From positions 1 to 40,557 of the forward strand of contig CALSQF010000016.1 of NCBI GenBank assembly GCA_943788425.1: a stretch of DNA of 40,557 nucleotides, written 5' to 3'. This document shows positions 1 to 7,896 of this stretch, in pieces (position 1 is the stretch's first letter; every line of letters begins with the position of its first letter). The notes under the pieces are model-generated. The model saw only the letters and a list, made by a program, of their open reading frames with translations. It was not told where the DNA came from and made no database searches. This DNA is from an uncultured Planktomarina sp. (GTDB lineage Bacteria; Pseudomonadota; Alphaproteobacteria; Rhodobacterales; Rhodobacteraceae). The translations under genes were made by a program, and so were the position numbers.

Positions 1-1
1 A

Positions 2-43
2 AGATGGTTTACGAAAGATGAATCTGTCGATGCGGCGCTATGA
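2..43 (+). CDS. possible C-terminal tail of a gene entering from the left edge
   Basis: Frame 2 is open from the left edge to a TGA at 41-43 and reads RWFTKDESVDAAL. It would end two bases before the stop of the convergent phosphatase gene, the tight spacing seen elsewhere in this window. Thirteen residues are too few to assign a family, and the open stretch could be chance. Confidence 0.3.
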   Translation, partial: RWFTKDESVDAAL

Positions 44-45
44 AG

Positions 46-618
46 TCATGGCAAGTGGTTGATGCAGACAACCTGCCATTCACCCGCGTCTTCGCGCAGA
101 TGGGTGATGCTGAAATTGTCGATTTTATGGGCAAGGCAAGCGTAGGCGCTGGTATTAAGGGCGCGCTGGACCTGGGTTAGGATGATACCGAAATGCGCCA
201 CGGCGATGATGCTTTTGTGGGCCGCATTCAACCGGTCGACCACCGGGTGGGCGCGGGCGGCGGCCATGTTCCAGCTTTCTCCATTTGGCGCCATGATAGT
301 GCCGGGTTTTTCCCAATAATCGCGGCTCAATTGTGGATCAGTCTGCGCAACATCTGACCAGTGCCGCCCATCCCAATCGCCGAAATCAAACTCTCTGAGG
401 CCCGGTTCGTGTGGCAGGCGGTGCCGCGCGCCTGCAAAGGCATCGGCGGTGGTGACAGAGCGGATCAGATCAGAGGAGACCACCACAGCCTCAGATGGCA
501 AATACGCATTTAGGCGGCCGATTAAGGCGCGGTCAGACAGATCGGCGGGCACGTCGCGCCATCCGGTGAAATTTTTTTCATGGGTCGGGCCGTGCCTAAT
601 CCAAAACCAATCGCTCAT
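46..618 (-). CDS. histidine phosphatase family protein (CobC/alpha-ribazole phosphatase-like)
   Basis: A 190-residue protein of the histidine phosphatase (phosphoglycerate mutase-like) superfamily. The N-terminus has the RHG motif (WIRHGPT, residues 6-12), whose histidine is the phospho-acceptor. A conserved acidic segment (LREFDFGDWDG, about residues 74-84) and a second histidine in VAHFGI (about residue 142) complete the usual active-site set. The start ATG overlaps the TGA of cobU by 4 bases (615-618), so the two are probably translated together. That pairing suggests alpha-ribazole-5'-phosphate phosphatase activity in nucleotide-loop assembly of cobalamin. This is inferred from context, because the family is broad and sequence alone does not fix the substrate. 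Length is normal for CobC-like enzymes. Confidence 0.8.
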   Translation of the reverse strand: MSDWFWIRHGPTHEKNFTGWRDVPADLSDRALIGRLNAYLPSEAVVVSSDLIRSVTTADAFAGARHRLPHEPGLREFDFGDWDGRHWSDVAQTDPQLSRDYWEKPGTIMAPNGESWNMAAARAHPVVDRLNAAHKSIIAVAHFGIILTQVQRALNTSAYACLAHKIDNFSITHLREDAGEWQVVCINHLP

Positions 619-1148
619 GGCGCAGCCTTGAGAATTTGCGCGATGCCGGCGGTGACGAAGATCACCTCCTGCGCCAGCTGGGCGAGATCTTGATTGAGGT
701 GGCCTTGGTGTTTGACAAAGGCCCGCGCCATCGCATTGTCTGGTGTAATGCCCTGACCAACTTCATTGCTGACCACAATAACCGGGCAGGGGGCTTGGGC
801 GAGACCCTCGCAAAGCGCGGCACATGCGCTTTGAATATCTCGCTCGGCCATCATGAGGTTGCTCAGCCACAGCGTGACGCAATCGAGCAGGATAATTTCG
901 TCTGGCTGAGCCGCCGCCAGAGCCTCGGCAAGATCCAGCGACGCCTCTACGGTGGTCCAATCTGGTCCGCGTTGCAGGCGGTGCTGCGCAATTTTGACGC
1001 GCATTTCATCATCCCAGGCCTGCGCAGTTGCGATATAGCGCCGAGGCCGGCCGGTGGCGACAACCAACTGTTCGGCAATCCGTGATTTGCCGGAATTTGC
1101 GCCACCAAGCACCAGGCGTAGGGCTGGAGATTTGTTTTCTGCAGGCAT
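615..1148 (-). CDS. cobU: bifunctional adenosylcobinamide kinase / adenosylcobinamide-phosphate guanylyltransferase
   Basis: CobU phosphorylates adenosylcobinamide and then transfers GMP to it, giving AdoCbi-GDP for the last steps of B12 assembly or salvage. The protein has 177 residues, the normal length. It carries a P-loop near the N-terminus (GGANSGKS, residues 15-22), a histidine in the QHR segment (His56) matching the residue guanylylated in characterised CobU, a DCVTLWLSNL Walker-B region, and the late VSNEVGQGI motif. It is the first gene of a two-gene minus-strand unit with the overlapping phosphatase. No other cob genes are visible, so this may be a salvage outlier. It is divergent from rpoH2, with about 90 bases between the two starts. 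Confidence 0.93.
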   Translation of the reverse strand: MPAENKSPALRLVLGGANSGKSRIAEQLVVATGRPRRYIATAQAWDDEMRVKIAQHRLQRGPDWTTVEASLDLAEALAAAQPDEIILLDCVTLWLSNLMMAERDIQSACAALCEGLAQAPCPVIVVSNEVGQGITPDNAMARAFVKHQGHLNQDLAQLAQEVIFVTAGIAQILKAAP

Positions 1149-1237
1149 TGTGTCCCCAAGAGTGATCCATTCTGCATGTACCTGCGTAAGAAGAGAGTAA
1201 CAAGTTTTTCATCTTTTTCTGATTGGGAGGCGAACCG

Positions 1238-2116
1238 ATGCCTTTAGACGGCCGCACCGAGAATTTTCTTCCGCGCACTGCTATGAAAGCGGAGATGCTT
1301 GACGCTGAAACGGAATTGAAATTGGCCTATGCTTGGCGTGATGAACGCTGCGAGCAAAGCCTTCACCGATTGATTAATGCCTATATGCGATTGGCGATTT
1401 CGCAAGCGGCAAAATTTAAACGCTATGGCGCGCCTATGGGAGATTTGATCCAAGAGGCCGGGCTTGGTCTGATGAAAGCGGCCGAGAAATTTGACCCTGA
1501 CCGTGGTGTGCGGTTCTCAACCTATGCGGTGTGGTGGATCAAGGCCTCTGTCCAAGAATATGTCATGCGCAATTGGTCGATGGTGCGTACGGGCTCCACG
1601 AGCCCGCAAAAATCCTTGTTCTTCAATATGCGCCGCATCCAGGCGCGGATTGAGCGCGATGCGAATAACGCCGGTCAAACCCTGGACCGGCACCAATTGC
1701 AGCAATTGATTGCGCAGGATTTGGGTGTGCCATTGCATGATGTGGAGATGATGGACGGACGCTTGTCTGGCTCTGATTTTTCGCTCAACGCGACGCAATC
1801 GACCGAAGACGAAGGCCGCGAATGGATTGATGCGCTGCCAGATGACAGCGCGCAGGCCGCAGAAATCGTTGAGCTTGACCATGACCAAGAGGCACTCCGC
1901 AAGTGGCTCTTGCAGGCGATGAGCGTGCTCAATGATCGCGAAAGATATATCGTGCGGGAGCGTAAGTTGATTGAGGTGCCGCGCACTTTGGAAAGCCTAG
2001 GCGAAGAATTAGGTCTGTCGAAAGAGCGGATCAGACAGGTGGAAGCGGCTGCGTTTAAGAAAATGCGCCTGGCGCTGGAAACTCAGGCCCCGGAGGCAAG
2101 CGCATTTTTTCAATGA
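1238..2116 (+). CDS. rpoH2: RNA polymerase sigma-32 family factor, RpoHII type
   Basis: A 292-residue alternative sigma factor of the RpoH family. Region 2 (about residues 42-113) includes the FKRYGAPMGDLIQE and FSTYAVWWIKA blocks. The RpoH box follows as PQKSLFFNMR (about 123-132), the mark that separates heat-shock sigma factors from RpoD. Region 4 has a helix-turn-helix ending KERIRQVEAAAFKKM. The N-terminal wording (TAMKAEMLDAETELKLAYAWRD) matches the RpoHII branch of Rhodobacteraceae, which in Rhodobacter controls oxidative and singlet-oxygen stress genes. I chose ATG 1238 because GGGAGG at 1225-1230 is well placed for it. An in-frame TTG at 1223 lies upstream but overlaps that site. The gene is monocistronic by layout and followed by an inverted repeat. 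Confidence 0.93.
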   Translation: MPLDGRTENFLPRTAMKAEMLDAETELKLAYAWRDERCEQSLHRLINAYMRLAISQAAKFKRYGAPMGDLIQEAGLGLMKAAEKFDPDRGVRFSTYAVWWIKASVQEYVMRNWSMVRTGSTSPQKSLFFNMRRIQARIERDANNAGQTLDRHQLQQLIAQDLGVPLHDVEMMDGRLSGSDFSLNATQSTEDEGREWIDALPDDSAQAAEIVELDHDQEALRKWLLQAMSVLNDRERYIVRERKLIEVPRTLESLGEELGLSKERIRQVEAAAFKKMRLALETQAPEASAFFQ

Positions 2117-2130
2117 TCTTTTTGCCTGTA

Positions 2131-2155
2131 CCAGACCTTGCGGAGCGAGGTCTGG
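2131..2155. repeat. perfect inverted repeat between rpoH2 and coaBC
   Basis: CCAGACCT (2131-2138) and AGGTCTGG (2148-2155) are perfect complements around a 9-base loop. There is no T-run after the stem, so this is not a classic intrinsic terminator. It could be an mRNA 3'-end stabiliser, a weak terminator of rpoH2 or an operator. It ends 17 bases before the coaBC start. Confidence 0.4.
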
Positions 2156-2172
2156 CTGCGTAACTGTAGACC

Positions 2173-3363
2173 ATGAACGAAAAACACATTCTTTTAATCA
2201 TCTCTGGTGGCATCGCTGCGGTGAAGCTTCCGGAGTTGATTCGCAGTTTGACTGCGCAAGGCGCGCGTGTCACGCCCGTCTTGACGCAATCTGGCGCGCA
2301 ATTCGTAACCCCCCTCTCAATAGCGGCCCTTGCGCGCTCTAAGGTCTTCACGGAGCTGTTTGACCTGACCGAAGAGGCCCAGATGGGCCATATAGAACTG
2401 TCGCGCGCCGCAGACCTTGTTTTGGTGGCACCCGCCACGGCACAAATTATGGCCAAAATGGCGCAGGGCATGGCGGATGATCTGGCCACGACCCTGCTTT
2501 TGGCCACAGATACACCTGTGATGATTGCCCCCTCGATGAATGTGCGCATGTGGCAGCACCCCGCCACGCAGCGCAATTTGAAGCGGTTGCAAGAGGATGG
2601 GGTGCAGATCATTGGCCCCAATGACGGCGAGATGGCCTGCGGCGAATATGGCCCGGGTCGCATGGCGGAAGTTGATGAGATTTTGGCGCGGGTTGTGGGC
2701 TTTTTCCGCAACGGTCCGCTTTCGGGGCGTCATGTGCTGGTCACCTCGGGGCCCACCCATGAGCCCATTGACCCCGTGCGCTATATCGCCAATCGCTCTT
2801 CTGGTGCGCAGGGCACAGCTCTGGCAGCGGCCTTACGTAATCTCGGTGCACGGGTCAGCTTTGTCACCGGCCCCGCGCGTGTGCCGCCGCCCACGGGCGT
2901 TGATGTGCATCCGGTCCAAACTGCGCAAGAGATGTTGACTGCGGTTGAGGGGCTCTTGCCCGCGGATGCGGCGGTTTTTACGGCGGCGGTGGCCGATTGG
3001 CGTATGGCGGACGCCCATGGCCAAAAGATCAAGAAGCAGTCTTCTGGCGCTCTTCCAGTTTTGCAATTTGCCGAAAACCCAGACATTCTTGCGCGTGTTT
3101 CAGCGCATGAGCTGAGGCCGCAATTGGTTGTGGGCTTTGCGGCAGAGACGGAGCATGTGATCGACAATGCAACATCAAAGCGCCTGCGCAAGGGCTGCGA
3201 TTGGATCGTCGCCAATGATGTGACCCCCCAGACCGGCATCATGGGCGGGGCACATAACAAAATTACCCTCATCGATAAGGCGGGCGCCGAGACCTGGGAT
3301 GAGATGCCTAAGATCGATGTCGCGCGCCGGTTGGCGCAGCGCATCGCGGATGCTTTGACGTGA
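2173..3363 (+). CDS. coaBC: bifunctional phosphopantothenoylcysteine decarboxylase / phosphopantothenate-cysteine ligase
   Basis: CoaBC adds cysteine to 4'-phosphopantothenate and decarboxylates the product, giving 4'-phosphopantetheine for coenzyme A. The protein has 396 residues, the usual fused length. The CoaC half (about 1-175) binds FMN and shows the catalytic histidine in MGHIELSR (His73), the APSMNVRMW block (about 119-127), and the flexible-flap cysteine in [11 protein letters not shown] (Cys156). The CoaB half starts near residue 185 with [12 protein letters not shown] and YIANRSSG (Asn207 region) and has the lysine-rich KIKK segment around residue 280. The gene opens a tightly packed run: its TGA overlaps the GTG start of dut (GTGA, 3360-3363). 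Confidence 0.95.
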   Translation: MNEKHILLIISGGIAAVKLPELIRSLTAQGARVTPVLTQSGAQFVTPLSIAALARSKVFTELFDLTEEAQMGHIELSRAADLVLVAPATAQIMAKMAQGMADDLATTLLLATDTPVMIAPSMNVRMWQHPATQRNLKRLQEDGVQIIGPNDGEMACGEYGPGRMAEVDEILARVVGFFRNGPLSGRHVLVTSGPTHEPIDPVRYIANRSSGAQGTALAAALRNLGARVSFVTGPARVPPPTGVDVHPVQTAQEMLTAVEGLLPADAAVFTAAVADWRMADAHGQKIKKQSSGALPVLQFAENPDILARVSAHELRPQLVVGFAAETEHVIDNATSKRLRKGCDWIVANDVTPQTGIMGGAHNKITLIDKAGAETWDEMPKIDVARRLAQRIADALT

Positions 3364-3821
3364 ACCCTGTCATTGAGATGAACTGGGAGGAGGGGGCCGA
3401 TGCCAGCTTTGGCCTGCCGGCCTATGCCACCCCGGGTGCCGCTGGCGCAGATCTGCGCGCCAATTTTCTCGATCGAGGGGATGCAATTGTTCAGCCGGGC
3501 GCACGATTGTTGATTGGCACCGGGCTGCGCCTGGCTATACCAGCGGGCTATGAGGTGCAAATTCGCCCCAGATCTGGGCTTGCTTTGAAACACGGGATCA
3601 CATTGGCCAATGCACCCGGTACGATCGACAGTGACTATCGAGGCGCGTTGGGTGTGATTTTGCTCAATACGGGCACTGAAGCCTTTCAGATACGTCATGG
3701 AGACCGAATTGCGCAAATGGTCGTGGCCCCGGTGGTTCAGGCGGCATTTGCTCTTGTGTCAGAGCTGGACACAACGGCGCGTGGTGCAGGTGGGTTTGGC
3801 TCCACAGGACGTGGCTCATGA
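3360..3821 (+). CDS. dut: deoxyuridine 5'-triphosphate nucleotidohydrolase (dUTPase)
   Basis: Trimeric dUTPase hydrolyses dUTP to dUMP, supplying the thymidylate precursor and keeping uracil out of DNA. All five family motifs are present in the 153 residues: [12 protein letters not shown] (23-34), [12 protein letters not shown] (69-80), [12 protein letters not shown] (84-95, with the catalytic aspartate), GDRIAQMVV (114-122) and the C-terminal arm [10 protein letters not shown] (141-150). The start is GTG inside the coaBC stop (4-base overlap), and the end overlaps the next gene by ATGA (3818-3821). The coaBC-dut adjacency is common in bacteria. Confidence 0.96.
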   Translation: MNPVIEMNWEEGADASFGLPAYATPGAAGADLRANFLDRGDAIVQPGARLLIGTGLRLAIPAGYEVQIRPRSGLALKHGITLANAPGTIDSDYRGALGVILLNTGTEAFQIRHGDRIAQMVVAPVVQAAFALVSELDTTARGAGGFGSTGRGS

Positions 3822-4867
3822 TCCTTGTCGGCACAATTTGTGCGGTTCTTTGGGTCATTGGCTGGGCCATGAGCGCGCCAAAACGGCAACGCTGGGGCAT
3901 GATTGCGGTGGTATTTGTGGGGGTGATTTTAGCTCATCTGATTTTGCCTGATGGTCATCCGTTGCGCAGTAACACAGGCGGTTCGTGGGAGCTCTGGGCA
4001 ATCATTGCTGCTTTTGCGTCAATTATTTGGATCTATCGGCAAGGTCTGCGCAAATTAAAGACACGTGCGGCACCGGCCGTATCTGGTGCTGATGCAGCAA
4101 TGTCGGCCGCTGAGCTGGACCGCTATGCCCGACACATCGTTATGCCAGAGATTGGCGGGGCCGGGCAGATGCGGCTGCGCGGCGCTAAGGTCTTGGTGAT
4201 TGGGGCAGGCGGGCTTGGCGCACCCGCACTGCAATATCTGGCGGCCGCCGGCATTGGCACCATTGGTGTTGTTGATGATGACACCGTGGCACCCAGTAAT
4301 CTACACCGGCAAGTTATTCACCGCGACATGGATATTGGGCGAGCTAAAGTTACCTCTGCGGCCCGGGCCATTGGTGATTTGAATCCCTATGTGGCGGTGA
4401 ACAGCTACAATCATCGTCTCACCGACACGCGTGCCGAAGAGCTGGTTGGCCAATATGACATCGTTCTGGATGGCACGGATAATTTCGAGACGCGCTATGT
4501 GGTGAACGCAGCCTGCGTGGCGCGTGCAAAACCCTTGGTCAGCGGAGCTTTGAGCCAATGGGAAGGCCAGGTCGCGCTGTTTGATCCGGCGCGCTCTGGT
4601 CCGTGCTATCAATGCGTGTTTCCCAACGCGCCCAAGCCGGAGTTGGCCCCCAGCTGTGCCCAGGCCGGGGTCTTTGCAGCCCTGCCGGGGATTATCGGCA
4701 GCCTGATGGCGGCGGAGGCGTTGAAATATATTTTGAATGCCGGCACATCGCTGCGCGGCCAGATGGCGATCTACAATGTGCTCGACGCGCAAAACCGTAT
4801 GATAAAAACCAAACCGCGGGTAGATTGCCCGATTTGTGGCTCAAATTCTTCAGATGGACTGTCTTGA
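3818..4867 (+). CDS. moeB: membrane-anchored MoeB/ThiF/HesA-type adenylyltransferase (E1-like)
   Basis: A 349-residue protein with a C-terminal E1-like domain that should adenylate the C-terminus of a small sulfur-carrier protein (MoaD or ThiS type). The ATP-binding loop is [12 protein letters not shown] (about 129-140), followed by the acidic VVDDDTV segment, the arginine motif NLHRQVIH and the DGTDNFETR motif. Two CxxC pairs, CYQC (263, 266) and CPIC (337, 340), should bind structural zinc. PSCAQAG carries the cysteine seen in the ThiF/MoeB group. The first about 75 residues are extra: three hydrophobic stretches (about 2-19, 26-44, 57-73) look like membrane helices. The partner is not encoded nearby, so MoeB versus ThiF is not settled. 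ATGA overlap with dut supports the start. Confidence 0.8.
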   Translation: MILVGTICAVLWVIGWAMSAPKRQRWGMIAVVFVGVILAHLILPDGHPLRSNTGGSWELWAIIAAFASIIWIYRQGLRKLKTRAAPAVSGADAAMSAAELDRYARHIVMPEIGGAGQMRLRGAKVLVIGAGGLGAPALQYLAAAGIGTIGVVDDDTVAPSNLHRQVIHRDMDIGRAKVTSAARAIGDLNPYVAVNSYNHRLTDTRAEELVGQYDIVLDGTDNFETRYVVNAACVARAKPLVSGALSQWEGQVALFDPARSGPCYQCVFPNAPKPELAPSCAQAGVFAALPGIIGSLMAAEALKYILNAGTSLRGQMAIYNVLDAQNRMIKTKPRVDCPICGSNSSDGLS

Positions 4868-4868
4868 T

Positions 4869-6878
4869 ATGAACCTGCTTGAACCTTGGAACACCCCCTT
4901 TGGCCTCGCGCCTTTTGATGCCATCTCAGATGCTGATTTTGCTCCCGCTATGGATGCGGCATTGGCTCAAGCGCGCTCTGGCATGCAAGCGATTGCGCAG
5001 AGTTCACAGGTGCCCAGCTTTGAAAACACCATTGAAGCGCAGGAGGTGGCCGAAGCGCCGCTCAATCAGCTGGCCGCTGCGTTTTACACTTTGGCCAGCA
5101 CCGATAGCACGCCCATCCGCGAAGAGCTGCAACGGGATTTGGCGCCGAAACTGTCGGCCTATAGCTCTGCGGTGACGTCCGATGTCGCGCTGTTTGCCCG
5201 GATTGAAAATCTGTGGTCGCGGCGTGCGTCGATGGGATTGTCAGCTGAGCAAGAGCGGGTCTTGATGCTAACGCGCCGGGACTTCATTCGGGCCGGGGCC
5301 AAGCTCACCGGGGCAGAGGCGGCGCGCATGGCTGAGATCAAATCGCGGCTTGCCAGCTTGGGCACGAAATTCATGCAAAACCTACTGGCTGACGAACGGG
5401 ATTGGGCCTTGCCCTTGAAGGCTGATGATCTTGCGGGCTTGCCTGATTTTGTGGTGCAGGCGGCCCAAGCTGCAGGACAGGAGAAAGGCTTTGATGGCCC
5501 TGTGGTGACCCTATCGCGGTCCCTCATCGTGCCATTTTTGGAATTTGCCGATCGTCGGGACCTGCGCGAGATGGCATATAAAGCCTGGACCGCTCGGGGC
5601 GCCAACGGTGGTGAGACGGACAATCGGGAGATTGTCAGCGAAACCCTGCGATTGCGCCAAGAGCAGGCGGCTTTGCTTGGTTATGAGAGTTTCTCAGACT
5701 TCAAATTGGAAACACAGATGGCCAAGACGCCGGCTCGGGTCCGCGATTTGCTGATGCAGGTTTGGGGTCCGGCCAAGGCGCGGGCGGCGGCGGATGGGGC
5801 GATATTGGCCCAAATGATGACCAAAGACGGGCTGAATGGCCCGCTTAAGGCTTGGGATTGGCGTTATTATGCGCAGAGGCGTCGCAAGGCCGATCATGAC
5901 CTAGACGAGGCTGAATTGAAGCCCTATTTGCAATTGGACCAAATGATAGCAGCGGCATTTGACTGTGCGCAGCGATTGTTTGGCTTGAAGTTTCAAGAGC
6001 TGTCTTTGCCGTTGCATCATAAGGATGCCCGGGTCTGGCAAGTGCGCCGCGACGGAGCGCATATAGCGTTGTTTATAGGCGATTATTTTGCCCGAAGCGG
6101 CAAAAGATCTGGCGCATGGTGCAGCGCGTTGCAAAGCCAGCGGAAGAGGCCAAGTCCACGCGCGCCCATTGTGATTAATGTGTGCAACTTTGCCAAACCC
6201 TCTAACGGGTCACCCGCGCTTTTGTCATTCGATGATGCGCGTACCCTGTTTCATGAATTCGGCCATGCGCTGCACCAGATGTTGAGTGATGTCAGCTATT
6301 CGGCCGTTTCTGGTACCTCTGTGGCGCGCGACTTTGTTGAACTGCCAAGCCAGTTGTTTGAACATTGGCTTGAAGTGCCTGAAGTCCTGCAAAAATTTGC
6401 CATTCATGCGCAAACTGGCGCGGTCATGCCGGATGATTTGCTCAAGCGTATGCTTGGGGCCGCAACGTTTGACATGGGATTTCAAACCGTGGAATATATC
6501 GCTTCTGCGCTCGTGGATTTAAGCTTCCATGAGGCTGCAGCTCCTCAAGATCCCATGTTGCGGCAGGCCGAAATTTTGGCGGATATTGGCATGCCTGCGG
6601 CGATTGGAATGCGCCATGCAACCCCACAATTTGCCCATGTTTTTGCAGGCGATGGGTATTCGAGCGGATATTATAGCTATATGTGGTCAGAGGTCATGGA
6701 TGCGGATGCTTTTGCATCCTTCGAGGAGGCGGGCGGGCCGTTTGATAGAGAACGCGCGCGGGCTTTGCAGGACAATATTTTGGCCCGCGGTGGCAGCGTG
6801 GATGCAGAAGAGCTCTATGTGGCATTTCGTGGAAAATTGCCGGATGCCACGGCCTTGCTGCACAATCGCGGATTGTAG
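4869..6878 (+). CDS. M3 family zinc oligopeptidase (peptidyl-dipeptidase Dcp / oligopeptidase A type)
   Basis: A 669-residue zinc metallopeptidase of the thimet-oligopeptidase family, expected to act in the cytoplasm on short peptides. The zinc motif HEFGH is at residues 462-466, with the likely third ligand Glu491 in FVELPSQ. Downstream blocks FSSGYYSYMWS-like (GDGYSSGYYSYMW) and the AEELYVAFRG end are typical of the family. I prefer ATG 4869, one base after the preceding stop. It gives the N-terminus MNLLEPWNTPFGLAPFD, close to family starts. An in-frame GTG at 4836 would overlap the upstream gene by 32 bases. No signal peptide is visible. The N-terminal wording (SFENTIEA) sits nearer Dcp than oligopeptidase A, but I cannot decide. 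It ends one base before a convergent gene. Confidence 0.9.
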   Translation: MNLLEPWNTPFGLAPFDAISDADFAPAMDAALAQARSGMQAIAQSSQVPSFENTIEAQEVAEAPLNQLAAAFYTLASTDSTPIREELQRDLAPKLSAYSSAVTSDVALFARIENLWSRRASMGLSAEQERVLMLTRRDFIRAGAKLTGAEAARMAEIKSRLASLGTKFMQNLLADERDWALPLKADDLAGLPDFVVQAAQAAGQEKGFDGPVVTLSRSLIVPFLEFADRRDLREMAYKAWTARGANGGETDNREIVSETLRLRQEQAALLGYESFSDFKLETQMAKTPARVRDLLMQVWGPAKARAAADGAILAQMMTKDGLNGPLKAWDWRYYAQRRRKADHDLDEAELKPYLQLDQMIAAAFDCAQRLFGLKFQELSLPLHHKDARVWQVRRDGAHIALFIGDYFARSGKRSGAWCSALQSQRKRPSPRAPIVINVCNFAKPSNGSPALLSFDDARTLFHEFGHALHQMLSDVSYSAVSGTSVARDFVELPSQLFEHWLEVPEVLQKFAIHAQTGAVMPDDLLKRMLGAATFDMGFQTVEYIASALVDLSFHEAAAPQDPMLRQAEILADIGMPAAIGMRHATPQFAHVFAGDGYSSGYYSYMWSEVMDADAFASFEEAGGPFDRERARALQDNILARGGSVDAEELYVAFRGKLPDATALLHNRGL

Positions 6879-6879
6879 C

Positions 6880-7395
6880 TTAGTCAAAGATCTCAGTCTC
6901 TGTGACGCCCCAAAGCGCGGTCTTTGGGGCCCAGCCTTTGTAGCCTGCCGATGACAGTCGGCACCAATCGGGCTTGCAGGACAAAAGTCGCGCCAATACG
7001 TTGCGCTCAAGCCGGGCGGTGGTTAGGGCTTCAGCTGTCGGTTGATTGCGCAGATCCACATGATCCTGCACGATCATGACGGTGCGTCCGCCCGACAGAA
7101 GCGAATAATGGATCCATCCGCCCGCACCCTCAAAATCGAGCACTTTGCGCCAATGGCCATGTTCTGCCACCACCTGCAGTGGCATGTTGCGCAATTTCAA
7201 GATCCAATCAATGCGGTGGCTCAGAGACGGTCCGCGCCGCACATTGCCTTCACTGGTCTTCAGGGACACGTAACGCGGTAGGGGCAATTGGGTGACAGGG
7301 CCCTTTTGCGGCGCACCCGCAAGCCCTGGCCCGGCGCAGAGCGCGATGCAGAAAATTACGCTGAGAATTTTTTGCCATTCTTTTGTCATCATCAT
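6880..7395 (-). CDS. secreted SH3-domain protein
   Basis: About 171 residues. The start MMTKEWQK is followed by a hydrophobic stretch (ILSVIFCIALCAGPGLAGA) that reads as a Sec signal peptide with cleavage after AGA, so the product is probably periplasmic. The mature part has two bacterial-SH3-like units: one from SLKTSEGNVRRGPSLSHRI through WRKVLDFEGAGGWIHYSLL, and a second beginning HVDLRNQPTAEA and ending GYKGWAPKTALWGV. Such domains often bind cell-wall peptides, but no enzyme is fused. I chose ATG 7395-7393 because it overlaps the stop of the panC remnant (ATGA) and has GGACAGG just upstream. Two more in-frame ATGs follow at once (7392, 7389). It is convergent with the M3 peptidase. Confidence 0.75.
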   Translation of the reverse strand: MMMTKEWQKILSVIFCIALCAGPGLAGAPQKGPVTQLPLPRYVSLKTSEGNVRRGPSLSHRIDWILKLRNMPLQVVAEHGHWRKVLDFEGAGGWIHYSLLSGGRTVMIVQDHVDLRNQPTAEALTTARLERNVLARLLSCKPDWCRLSSAGYKGWAPKTALWGVTETEIFD

Positions 7396-7688
7396 GCCTG
7401 TCCGGTGCTGGGAGTGAAGACCGCGGCCACACCCTCGGCTCGCAAAAGTGCTAAATCGCAATCCAAATCGCGGGGATACCGGTCGAGATCTTCATTTGGG
7501 CCAAATTGGGTTGGGTTCACAGAAATTGTCGCTACAACCGCATCCGCGCTCTGCGCCGCCCGACGCATCAGTTGTAAATGCCCGTCGTGCAAAAGTCCCA
7601 TTGGCGGAACCAAGCCAATGGTTTTCCCCTCTGCGTGCAGCTGGGCGATTACTTGGCGAATGCGAAGTTTAGATGGGCAAATTTGCAT
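7392..7688 (-). pseudogene. panC: truncated pantothenate synthetase (N-terminal third only)
   Basis: A 98-codon frame that matches the start of PanC, the ATP-dependent ligase joining pantoate and beta-alanine. It has the conserved nucleotide-binding motif GLVPPMGLLHDGHLQL (about residues 24-39) and the block SVNPTQFGPNEDLDRYPRD (about 56-74). It runs in register to GVAAVFTPS, then ends at a TGA after STGQA. Full PanC has about 280 residues, so the C-terminal two-thirds, which bind the second substrate and complete the active site, are missing. There is no room for them, because the SH3 gene starts inside the stop codon. The start ATG keeps a good ribosome site (GAGGGG upstream), so the fragment is probably still translated. 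It is almost certainly inactive as PanC. Confidence 0.75.
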
Positions 7689-7896
7689 AGTGCACCCCTC
7701 GGCTCATGGCTCGCATTTACCCCGGCACATGACGCGCTGCAAGGGCGCTTCGCAGCGACACAACTGCCTTGGGATGATATATTTTGGTGTGAAAAATCTT
7801 GTGAGGTCGGTTTTTGCAACTGGGACGTCGGCGCGACTTCCCTTTTTACGCCGTCTTAGGGCAATCTATGCGCAACGCAAAAAGGAGTCGTGCGCG

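Noticed and set aside
2781-3716. 311-codon minus-strand frame over coaBC and dut
   Set aside because: It overlaps two conserved genes with complete motif sets and shows no recognisable protein features.
7689-7896. glycine riboswitch upstream of the GcvT-domain dehydrogenase
   Set aside because: The conserved glycine-aptamer cores are not visible. Only a 6-pair hairpin (7735-7740 with 7752-7757) is present.
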